DNA of 64,000 nucleotides from Shinisaurus crocodilurus. Taxonomy: Eukaryota > Chordata > Lepidosauria > Squamata > Shinisauridae. A model generated the notes under the pieces. The model worked only from the letters and a program-made list of their open reading frames with translations. It was not told the DNA's origin and searched no databases. Below, piece by piece: positions 24,721-36,700 of this stretch (position 1 is the stretch's first letter; each line of letters starts with the position of its first letter). The position numbers were made by a program, and so were the translations under genes. The stretch covers positions 34,057,091-34,121,090 of the forward strand of contig CM037888.1 in NCBI GenBank assembly GCA_021292165.1, read 5' to 3'.

Positions 24721-27700
24721 ATTACCCGCCTTTTTCCCAATACTGGGACTCAAGGCGGCTTCACAACGTTAAAATTTGTACAGTTAAAACATATAAATAG
24801 AAAAATACAAAAGTTAAAAATATAATTAAATCAGAAACAGTATTAAAATTATATAAAATATTGCAGCTAAAACAACAATAACTATAAGAGCAGTGCAAAT
24901 CCATCGCTTTCTCAAAGGTCCAATTTTATTCCCCGAAGGCCTGCTGGAACAAGAAAGTTTTTGCCTGCCTTCGAAAGATACCAAGGAGGGTGCCATTCTA
25001 GCCTCCCTGGGAAGGGAGTTCCAGAGCGCTGGGGCAGCCACCGAGATGGCCCTCTGCCGTGTTCCCACCAGGCGTGCCTGTGATGGTGGCGGAACTAATA
25101 GAAGGGCCTCCTCAGAAGATCTCAAAGTACAGACAGGCTCGTAAGGGAGAATACGGTCTTTCAGATAACCTGGACCCGAGCCGTATAGGGCTTTATAGGT
25201 CATAACCAGCACCAGAAACAGACTGGGAGCCAGTGAAGCTATTGTAACAGAGGAGTTGTGTGCTCCCTGTAGCCAGCCCCAGTCAGCAGTCCAACATATG
25301 GACGAGGTTCAGCACGACATGGCAAGCCACTGTGGCTTGGTGGTCAATATCAATTTGCCTGAGTTTTGTTGGTTATTTTTTAGCTATTTTCCTACATTTG
25401 TTTTTAGTATGCACGTGTCTGGCTTCTAAACCATTGCTCGATAGTTCTTTTGCGCTGTTTGTTCCCTTCCTGTGTCTAAACGTCTGTTTGCTGTGTCCCT
25501 TTCCGAGATCACCTCCGTCCTCCAGGACTTCTCCCCTCCCCTGCAGAGTCACTTGAGGCTGGCCCTTGAGAGCTCGCAGTCGTCGGACACTCGGTTGGGA
25601 GGCCAGGGTGGCCTCCCCCGTCAGCTGGGGCACGAGCAAAAGCCGAGCACGGACGATCTGTTCCGCCTTCTGCTGCTGTGTCAGGAGCAGCTGCATCCCT
25701 GGCGTTGCCTTCTGGCTGAAGCAGTGAAGCGCCATGCTCCTGTCCTGAGTGTGCTGGCTGCATGCTTCCAGGTATGAATGCTCTAAGGCAGGGCTCTCCA
25801 ACCTTGGGTCCCCAGATGTTTTTGGCCTACGACTCCCAGCATGCCCCAGCCAGCTACGCTACGGTGGCTGGGACATGCTGGGAGTTGTAGGCCAAAAACA
25901 TCTGGGGACCCAAGGTTGGAGAACACTGCTCTAAGGTGATGTGGGTGCCGTAGGCCAGGATCATCTGGTGCTGCTGCTCCTTCATTTCAGTGGGTCCTGG
26001 GCACACCCTTGTTTCCACATTCTCAAAACATTTGCATGTATGTTACTAAACACTGGACCTTTTTCTCCTGTATGTGAAAAGCAATTCTCACCCAATTTTT
26101 CTGACCCTGTTCACACATTTGGCAGGATGCCAGCATTATCCATTGCCTCTGTGTTTGGATAATAACTTCCATGGATAGCTCCACCACTGGCGAGGTGACA
26201 AACCACATTGGAGGCTCAGTTGAAACCCATGAGTGGGATCTTCTGGATTTGGCCACTCTCTGGCAGATGCTTTTAAGGAGGCAGAAAATCAGAACGCTTC
26301 TTCATGGCTTCCAGTTCTTTCTGAAGGTAACCACATAAGTGTTCCTAGCTGGTCTGTTACGGGGACTTGGATGATGTTCGCCTGCTTTCCCGGTCTGCAA
26401 CGGCCCCGTGCTTCCATGGGCCTGATCAAGGTCTCTCCCTGCTTGAGCGTCATCACATTTTCTAGTTTAGAGTCCCTCTGGAGTTAGATGGGGAGTTCCA
26501 AGGAGGGGTGGGTGGGGAGGGCTTCTTCAAATTGGAAGGCTGCACATGAAGCAACCCAAATTGACCCACTGCCCCAGTTAAGGAAAGGAAACTGCCCCTG
26601 CCCTGTTACCTGCTGGGGTTACGTGTTTGGAGCCTCAAGAGCTGGACTGGGGGGGTGTTAATGGTGGCATTTATTTATTTATTTACAAATTGTGCAACCC
26701 GCGTTGGGGTCATTCCATGTAAAATCAACCAATGAATTTAGCTGACCATCACCAATTTTGAAAAAAACTTGGTGAACTTGTTGGATCTGCTGAGAAAATA
26801 AGCTGCTCCAAAAATTAGGGTTCTGGGACAAAAACTTTTGGAGATATGGCAATCAAAAATATGAAGAATTTGTTTGTTAATTTGTGTGTGTTGGACAACA
26901 TTAAAATTACAGTAATTCCAGTTCTACAGAACCTAGAAAGTTCATTTTGGTGTTGTTGGAAAGCCTTTGAAATGCTCTTTTATATGATATGTAACATAAG
27001 TGGTTTTATGGAATACATATATATTCAAGGTCAAATAGTAAAATTTGACTTTGAATTCTGCATAAACTAATCCCCCCCCCATGATTTTTGTTTTAGTATT
27101 TCATCTGACAGTGCTTAATACATGTACCAATTTTCAAAATGGGGTTCTTAACAGAAAATGAGTTACATCTTTTGGGGCACTCTGTGTGTATGCATATGAA
27201 TGTTCATATGAATTGCTATCTCACTGTACATGTTACTTAAGAAAATATGTATTATCACTTAGGTTTTGAATAAAACATTGTGCGCAAGTACAAGCTACCC
27301 TGTCATAATAGTGCAGTTCTAAATTAGGTATTCTTCTTCGCAATAGCATACTTTTGACATTTTGTGTAGAATAATGATACTTCCTCTGGGTGGTCATTCT
27401 GGTATGAAATCAATCAAAGAATATTTCCAACTGAAAGCAAATTGCTTAAGATTTGGTGAACTTGTTCTGCTTATTAAAAAATAAGTTGCCTATTGTTTTC
27501 AGAAGAATGAAATATGTACTTTAAAAAAGGTACTCACCAGTATGCTTGGGGGAAACATGTTCATTTTATTTTTTAAAATAAATATACAGAAGTTTGACCT
27601 TGAATAATGGAAAAAAACTCCTTTTGTTTCAAATAATGTTTAACACCCCTGGAAACATGTTCTCGATTTCATAATGGGACTCTTACTAGCAGTAGTTATT

Positions 27701-30700
27701 TTGATTTACTTTGATGTGGGCTTGAAAAACCATTATTGTGCATAGATGACATTTTCTATTTTACTTTTATATATGCTGATCAGATGTTATTTAGTTCAAA
27801 TATTACTTGTTAACATTTTGTTAACAAGTCCTATGGCATCTTGTCAACCATACTCTGTGAAATAATCCTTTTGCAGGTTTTCCCAGAAGTGATTCTTGAT
27901 AAGAAATGGAGTACAGCACCACCAATGACTAGAAAGTGACTCACTCATTGTGTTCAACATGTTGAAAAGTCATGAACACAGTGCAGCAGAAGTGGGGTCA
28001 GGCACTTGTCACGGGTTCAGGCCTGCTTTTTTCTTTCTTATCGGAATCTGTGAATAAAGCTTGATTTAATTTAGACATCCAAAGAGATATATCTGTGAAG
28101 GTTTGAGGCCCCTACCCAAGCCTGGTTTGGTTTCAGCCTGAAGGCCCAGGAAGCTCCTGAAGGGAGGGGGCGAGCTTAAGTTTCATTTCCCTGCAAAAAG
28201 TTCTGTTGGTAGTGTGTATAAGGGGGTGGAGTTTTTGTAGGGAGGTACTGTGCATGTATAAGAACATTCATATATTCTGAACTGTTCGGAACCCTGTTCT
28301 GGAAATGGGTTATCTGAGGGAAAAAATCAGCAAAAAAAAACACATTTGGTTTTTTTGGAATTCAAGGTCAAATTAAAGAAACTATGACCTTGAATATTTT
28401 CTTTCACATGCATGCTTCGTGTTACATATCAAATAAAAGGGTAGTTCGAGAGCTTTCATATGACACCATGCATTTACTTTCTAGGTCAATTTTTAAGGAA
28501 GTTATGATACTTTTTGTGTAGTCACAAATGCTGAAAAATCGTGTTTTGGGCATTTTTTGAGCACACTGTACTTTTGAACGTGAGGTATAATGACCTATAA
28601 TTTGGCGTATGTTCATTTCTCATGCTGGTCTACCAGTATGCCAGTTTTTTAAAAAATCGCAGATGGTGAGGTAAATTTTTCAATTTATTTGGTTGATTTT
28701 ACATGGAATGACCCGTTGGGTAGAATGTTTCACATAAATGTGTATGTATGTTTACCGTGTGAAGGATTCCCCTCTGCTGATGATGCTGGAGGTGTATGAA
28801 TTGTGCATGGACTACAAAAATTACAGCGAAGCCCAGGCCAGACTCCTTGGATTCCAAGACAGCGTTTCAGAAGTAAGCAGACGCTTAATTCACTTGACGA
28901 GGCTTTTTAAAAAATACCCAAGTCTTTAATAACTGAGGCAGATTCTTGAACCTGGTTCTCCCAGTCCAGCACTGTAATCACTACACCACACTGGCTCTCA
29001 GCGGGAGAAAAGGCACTGCCAGGCAAGTTCCTAGAGTGAACTTTGACCGTTTCCCCTTTTTTCTTTCCTTGAATCAAATCAAGCCATCTGGCACATGGGA
29101 GAATATTCCTTGAGTGATCAAACTATGAGGCCAGTTTAGAAGGTTTATTAAGGTTTATGGGGAGGAAGTGAGAGAGAGAAGAAAGCAAAAATAAATTTAT
29201 TTATTATTTATTTATTACATTTATACCCCGCCTTTTTTTCTGCAAGGAACTCAAGGCGGCTTACAGAATCCTCCTCCTCCTCTCCATTTTATCCTCACAA
29301 CAACCCTGTGAGGTAGGTTAGGCTGAGAGGCAGTGACTGGCCCCAAGTCACCCAGTGAGTTTCATGGCCCAGCGGGGACTAGAACCCAGATCTCCCGAGT
29401 CCCAGTCCGACAATCTAACCACTACGCGCACACTGGTTTGAAGAAATTTGTAGTGAATGATACATGTTTGAAGATTTTCTCTTTGATTCAAATACATTTG
29501 TTAATTTTAGATAATTTGTTTGATTTTATTTTTATTTTTTTGCAATATGTAGTACCTTAAACCCTTTCTTCTTCTTAGCCTTCGGCCCTTCATACCTTTA
29601 ATCTGGGCCTGCTGGAATGGGGGTGGGAGGAGAAGAGAATCAACCAGTTAGGCAAGACTATTGCTCTGTTGGATTACCTCCAAGTAGCATGTTTGTCCTG
29701 CACATAAGGAGAGGAATATGAGCCATAGACACTTGCCAGCAGCCTACAGTAGGTAGGCAGGACAAGAGGCGTGAATTGGAGCAATCCTGGTTCCTGAAAG
29801 ACACATGAAGGAAAGCATGATATGGCAATCCTATTCATTGGGATCCAATAGAGAGATTCTCAAAGGGACAGGCATTGTCTACTAAGCCTGTTTCCACAGT
29901 TGTGTCCTTTTGCACATGAGTTTAATTTTACCAGTCAAAGATCAGTTAATCCAGGAATGCACGCGCACACACACACACACACACACACACAGTGCTCTTG
30001 TGTGTACAGTTCCGGGTTCCCTAAACCTCTGCTGCTGAGTGTGGCTGTCTGTCCAAGCTGCCTGAATTTGTACCTGAGCTGAAGGGGGCGGGCAGGCGGG
30101 CGGAGTGCTTTGGGGCCTGGCTTGCTTACTGTAGATGTTCTTTACACAGCTTCGAGCCACAAGTGAAGTGTCACCTCCCATCCTACCCATGCCCTGGCTG
30201 GAGTCACAGGCCTCATTTCTTCTTGAACTGATGCTACACCAGTGCAGGACCCAGTACGAGTTAGGAAGACTCCTTCAGCTTTTTGCAGATACGGACACCG
30301 CTCTCCCTCACGGCAAGGATCATTTTTTAATTTTTATTTTGTGTTCCCTGTTGGTATTTGTTGCCCACATAGCCTAGTCACTTGATTTACATTTGTGAGT
30401 TTTAGCTGGAGCTTAGTTTGAGTCGGGGTGCTGTTTTCAGTGCCTGGCCTCGGGCAACCCTTGAATGTGTAAGCTGGTCGTAAAGAAGACGTTCGTTGGC
30501 TGCCAAATTCATTCTGCTTTTAAGTGTAATAGGACCCTTGACTGTTGCACAGAAATGGGATGGGAAACCAGCAGGAGTGTGGCAGAGCAGTAAACTGCTT
30601 GCACGTGTGTTAAAAAGCCCATCCCTTTCGATATAACCCCAAGCCCCGCCTCTCCAGTGTTTGCTGGCAGGCCTAGTCACTCTGCTCCTCGTTCACCACT

Positions 30701-33700
30701 GCTGTGATACCTGGAAGGGATGAGGCCACCTGGTTGCTGATCAGCATGACGCGGTGGTTTATTTGTTCATTTATTTGAAACATGTTTATGCCACCCTTCA
30801 TCTAACATGATTCCAGGGTGGTTTCCAATTTTTTTAAAAAAAAATAGGAATGTGTTAAAACAGTGAAATACTTAAATAAACTGGGAGGTCTTAGGAAATA
30901 AAAAGGTTTACGCCTGGCATCTAAAAGTAAGAAGTATGGATGCCAGGAGAACCTTTCACGGCTGGGGCTCCGCCGCGGAAAAAGCCCTCTCCTTGGCCCC
31001 CCACTTCACTTCTTATCAGGGCGGCGCTCAGCAGATGAGGAGGGACGTGGGCAGGTAGGTGTGGGCACCCACCCAAGTACCCATTTGTGCCCTTCCCAAA
31101 GGCTCTGCTCTTTAAAGTGCAGATGGTATCATGTCTTAAGCAGTCGCCTGTCTTATTTCTATTTTTTGTGCTCTTTCGTACCTAGGGCCAGATATGAAGA
31201 AGCTAAGCGCCCTCAGCTACATCTTGAAGGATTCTTCTATCTTAATTGATCGTGCCATTTTAACCAGTTACACGGTTGAGAATTTCCAGAATGAGTGCAA
31301 AAGAATTCTGGAGCAGCTGCAGGAGAGGAGCGCTTTTTCCATGGCACGGGATGTGGCAGAACTTGCAGAGTTGCCTGTGGACAATGTTGTTATCCAAGAG
31401 GTGTGCCTTAGTCAGTTGGTTGCTGCTCAGCACTTTTTGTCTTACATTCTAGTTGATTATTTTTCATCTCTAACTATGGTAGAATTAGAAAGTGGCATGT
31501 AGGTGTTTTCTGCTTAACCTGTGTCCTCATTTTTCATGAAGTTAAGATTTCCTTTGGTTCTTGTTGCTGAGAAGGGACTGAGAAATGCTTTAATCTATTG
31601 TGTGCTTCGCAGGTGCTCCAAAATGTACATCTCTTGAAACAGATTGGCCATTGGCCTCAAAAGCGGACAAGAATAGAGTTCTGGAAAAAGTGTCATGAGA
31701 GCTACGTAAGAAATGCCATCTCACACCAAGCTGCCTCCGATTTCTTCTCAGCTCAGGCAGACTTTGTGTCCTTTGACTCCTTGGATGATGAGAGAACGTC
31801 TAGTGTCCTTGAGAGGCAGGTTCTGCTTACCTTGGCTGGCCACTGGCTAGCCAAAAGTGACCCAATTCCACTTGATGAACTTGAGCAGATTGAAAGAGAA
31901 ATTTGGCTTTGCCGCATCACGCAGCAGACTTTGAGCCAGGGCGCCGGGCAGGTCAAGCACAGGTTCTCTCATCAGATTTCTATGAGTGGTGAACTGTCCT
32001 TTGACTCCTTAGCAAAGGAGTTCTCCTTTTCTAAGCTAGCTGCTTTAAATGTGCCCAAGTACCTGCAGCTTGAGGGTTTGCCTTCCCAAGCTGCACCACC
32101 AGCCATGCTTCCTGCAGCCGAAATGGAGTCTCTGAGTTTTCTCATCGGGCACCTCCTGGATGAGGGCAGCGTGCACGAGGCCAGCCGTGTCTGCCGGTAT
32201 TTCAACTTCCACAGTAGAGACGTCTCGCTGGTCTTGCACTGCAGAGCGCTGGCATCTGGAGAGACCCCTCAAAGCTGGTTTCACCCAGATATTCAGGCTG
32301 CCCTTGTAGCACGAGAAAAAGAGGAAGGCAAGAAGAACGGAGAGGGCGAGTCTCAGAAGAAACGACTGCAGAGCAGTAAGTAGCAGTGGCCACGGAACGT
32401 GGGGCTTTGGCAGGTGTCCCTCTCAGAGATCCACACACCCCTGCTTTGCAATGCATTCCTTTTTGCCTGCGGAGCGCAATGCCATTAGAGCCATGGGTGT
32501 GACGGGAGGAGCAATTGGCCATTGCCACTGGGCCACTCTTAGAAATGTAGATGTTTCCATAATAGATCTCCCAACACAAAAGTTTGTAATTCAGGCTTTT
32601 CAGAATTGGTATCATTTTTGTTCTTCAGAAATGGGGGGGGACGGGGACGGGACAACTGACAGTTGAAGATCTCTGCGTGTTTTTAAGTGCTCCAGGGCTC
32701 ACCAGCCTGGCAAGAGAGGAGCTCTTGTCCCGCCCCCAGCTGGCATTTTGTGTAAATGGTGGCTTGCAATTCCTGGAGGGCTTGCCTTTATTAATCAGCC
32801 CTCTGAGCATGGTCGTTCCTTGCTTTCTAGAGTCTTGCTTCTATTTTCAGCCTCAAGCCTGGAGTGCCGGTCCTTTGTGGGGGCCACGTGTCCAAACCAT
32901 GAGGTGGTGGGCAGCCTGCAGGCGCTGATCGCAGAGTGCGTACATGGGCGCAGCTACTGCAGACAGGTCCTCTGCCTGTATGAACTGTCCAAGGTATGTC
33001 TGTATGTCTGGAACCGAGAGGGGCACTCCAGAAGGCACTGGCATTTCAGCAAGGGTCTTGCCTGTCAGTGTGGCATGGGGGGGGGGGGTTCTTCCAGCTG
33101 GCAGATGCCTCAGGATTAGTTAGCCCTTGTGGAACAGACGTGCGGCATTCCCCTTGCCTTCTCCGTGACTCTTTGCAGGAGCTGGGCTGTTCCTTCAGTG
33201 AGATCTCTGCCCACGATTCTGAGAAACTGCTTCGGGTGATCCTGTCATCTCAGCAACCAGACAGGTGCAAGAAGGCCCAGGCCTTCATCACTACCCAGGG
33301 GCTGGAGCCAGCGACTGTGGCGGAGCTCGTGGCCGAGGAAGTCATGCGAGAGCTGCTAGCACCCTCGCAAGGAAAAGGTGGGGTGTCCGGTTCTCACTTC
33401 TGCTTGTCCATTCAGTTCCATACAGTTGGTTATTACTCCCAGAGTTTTGTTTACATTGTGTCTTTTGATGCAGCCCAAAACAGTACATTGGCCTTGTTTT
33501 GTTGCAACATTATTTTGTCAGCTCCTGTTCAGGCTGCCACACACTATGGCTGCCTCCACCCCCGCTTTTTTTTACATCATCATCATTTACATTTATTATT
33601 TATTTATTATTTATTATTGGACGCCTTTCTCAGAGAAAGACCCTAGGCATCTTTCGACAGGAATGAAAACATACCAATTTTTTTTAGAAATTTAAATCAC

Positions 33701-36700
33701 TGCTGCTGCCATGGCTTTCTTGGACCACGGGGGGGACGGGGGGACGGGGACGGGACGGGGACTCCTGCAACTTGTGGGGAAAGAACTCCTGGAATTGGGG
33801 TTGCATAGGAGAGGAAATGCTGCCTTCCTTTCCCTTGTCGGTTGGAGAATGTGCTGTGACCAGTATGTCATTATTTGTATATTGTATGTACAGGAAAGAA
33901 GCAAATCCTAAATCCAGCAGAGGAGAGCCAGGCATTCCTGCAGCTGGCCAAACTGTGCTCGGACCCCACTCTGGTTGGCATGAAGCTCTTGGATAAAATT
34001 CCATCTGTACCACACGGGGAGCTTGCCTGCAGTAAGTTAATGGTGGGCACATAGGGGACCCTTATGGATCCGTGTTTATCCCTAAACATCCAATAATGTC
34101 ATGCTTATGAAGTCTTGTGACTAAGACTGCAATCCCAAGTATGCATACTTGGACACAAATCTCGTTAGTGTCCGTGGGACTTCACGTCTGAGTGAACATA
34201 GATATATTTGTGCAGCAGGAGTCTTTTTACTCACTTTGCATGGTGCACATCTGGAAAATGTGCCACCACGATGCCAGGAGCTGTATTCGTGGAGGCCTTG
34301 GTTCACATGCCACAGTCCTCTATGGACATGTGTCTTGGAAGCAGTGCGGTTTTATTGCTTGAGCCCTTTGGTAATGTGTGAATGTTTCCAGGGAGGGAAA
34401 GGGGTGGTCTCTCTCTTTGACCTACATGACGCAGGTCTGGGACTGGGTCTCTTGTCTCCCACACCTATTGCCCCCACAATATCTGTGGGATTGGTTCTTG
34501 ATGTTCCTATTTAGCAGATGGGAGCTGACTGCCCTTGCCCTCCATGGCAAGACACGGACTTGGGCCTGGACGCCCCAGATCAAGTCCAGCTCTCGGCCAC
34601 TGGGCCACATTAGCTTTATTTTGGCGCACCTGTAGGAAAAATGCTTACTGATGGAAGTCCCCTTTCTTTCCCTAGCTACAGAGCTCCTGATCCTAGCCCA
34701 TAATTGCTTCAGCTTGACATGTCACATGGAAGGGATCACTCGTGTCCTCCAAGCTGCCCGGATGCTCACAGACGAACACCTGGCACCCAGTGAAGAGTAT
34801 GGCCTCGTGGTACGCAACTGTCCTGCAGTGCCCGGCCGCAGTGCCCCTCCTTGCCTGGCCTTTCGCATTCTAGAGTAGCGGGCTGTTGTGGCTCCTGCGG
34901 ACCTCCAGGGCACCCACTCACTCTCCCCCTCGCTGAGCAGGGAAGGCAGGGGCAGGGCGGAGACTCCCCCGTGCTGGGTGGCCTGTGCTCTGACATGAAC
35001 CTTGTTCTGATGTACTGTGCGTTGATTCACGTTAGCAAGTGACGTCCAGCTTCTCTTGTAAGAAGCAGCCCGAGCAGTCTGGGCTTGTGCTGCCTTGATT
35101 GGCAAAAGAGTGAAAGTGAGTGGCTCCCCCCCACCCCACCCCAATGGTCTGGCAGGACAGCAGCCGTTGCTTCTCCTGGCCTTCCATTAATTTCCTTCCG
35201 CTGCTTGGTCTCTTAAGCTGCTGCTGCAATTCTTCCCCTCAACTGGGAGAGCCCTCGGTGTCCCATCCTGCCTGGAGCCCAGCTGAAATGGAGGAAGTTG
35301 CTGATCAGCAGCATTCCGCAGGCAGCGACTCTGCCCCAAATGGAAGGGCGTGGCTGCCGTGTCTCCCTGGTTCCCTCGGGCGCTTTGTGGGGCCTCTGCC
35401 TCTGCGCTGAAGCACAAGCTCTTCTCTTTCTAAAGGTTCGGCTTCTCACTGGCATCGGAAGGTACAATGAGATGACGTACATCTTTGACATGCTGCATGA
35501 GAAGCATCACTTTGAGGTGCTAATGAGGAAGAAGTTGGATCCGGTGGGTACAAGCGACAGAATCCGCCCTTCCCAGTCCGAGAGTTCCAAACTGTACAAC
35601 CCCCCTCGATGCCTTTGTTCTGCCTGTTTCCCTCTTACAGAATAACCATCCCAGGCCCTTCGTCCCCGCCACAGAATGTCCGCGCTGCCCACCAACTCCC
35701 CTTAACTCAGTGTTTCTCAACCTTGGGTCCCCAGATGTTTTTGGCCTACAACTCCCAGCATGCCCCAGCCAGCTATGCTGGCTGGGGCATGCTGGGAGTT
35801 GTAGGCCAAAAACATCTGGGGACCCAAGGTTGAGAAACACTGCCTTAACTCATATAGCCCCTCAATCCTTTAAGGAAGGGGTGGGCAACTTGTGGCCTCC
35901 CAGACGCCTTGGCCTGCCATTTCTATCTGCCCTGGCCGGCGTGGCCAGTGGTGAGGGGAGCTATAGGCCAAGACATCCGGGGGGCCACAAGTCGCCCACC
36001 CCCACTTGAAGGGCAGGTTTTCCTTGATAGCCCACGGAAGCCTCTACACCGGCTGGCTGAAGCATGCTGGGAGTTGTAGGCCAAAAACATCTGGGGACCC
36101 AAGGTTGGGGAACACTGCTCTACACTCCTTAGCGCACAGCTGTGGCGCCTGGCTCTTGCTCCACTCAGCCTTGTTTTCCATGCACTTTGGGGCGGAGGCG
36201 GAGGCGGGGGCTCAACTCGAGCACTCAACTGGAGCACTCACTTGCCCTGAGAACCGTAGCTGGCAGGCTTCCAAGCGGCAAGCTTTCTACACTCTCCTTC
36301 CTAACACGCGCGCCCCTTCCTCCTCTTTGGCAGAGTGGGACTCTCAAGACGGCCCTGCTGGACTACACCAAGCGCTGTCGCCCAGGGGACAGCGAGAAGC
36401 ACAACATGATTGCGCTCTGCTTCAGCATGTGCCGGGAGATCGGGGAGAACCACGAGGCGGCAGCCAACACCCAGCTGAAGCTCATTGAGTCTCAGCCGTG
36501 GGGTAAGCCGCCATTCTCCCTGGGTGGGGCGCCAGGAGTGAGCCCCCCCCCCCCCCCCCGGAGCTAGACGTGGGGAAATGTCTGCGGAGTTCCATCCCGG
36601 ATGGCGGAGGCCATGCAGCGTGTGGGGGCGACTCCATCCATTCGCCAGCAAGGCAGGACTTGTAGAGGCTTCCAAGCTTCCACCGAAAGCTTTCTCAGTT

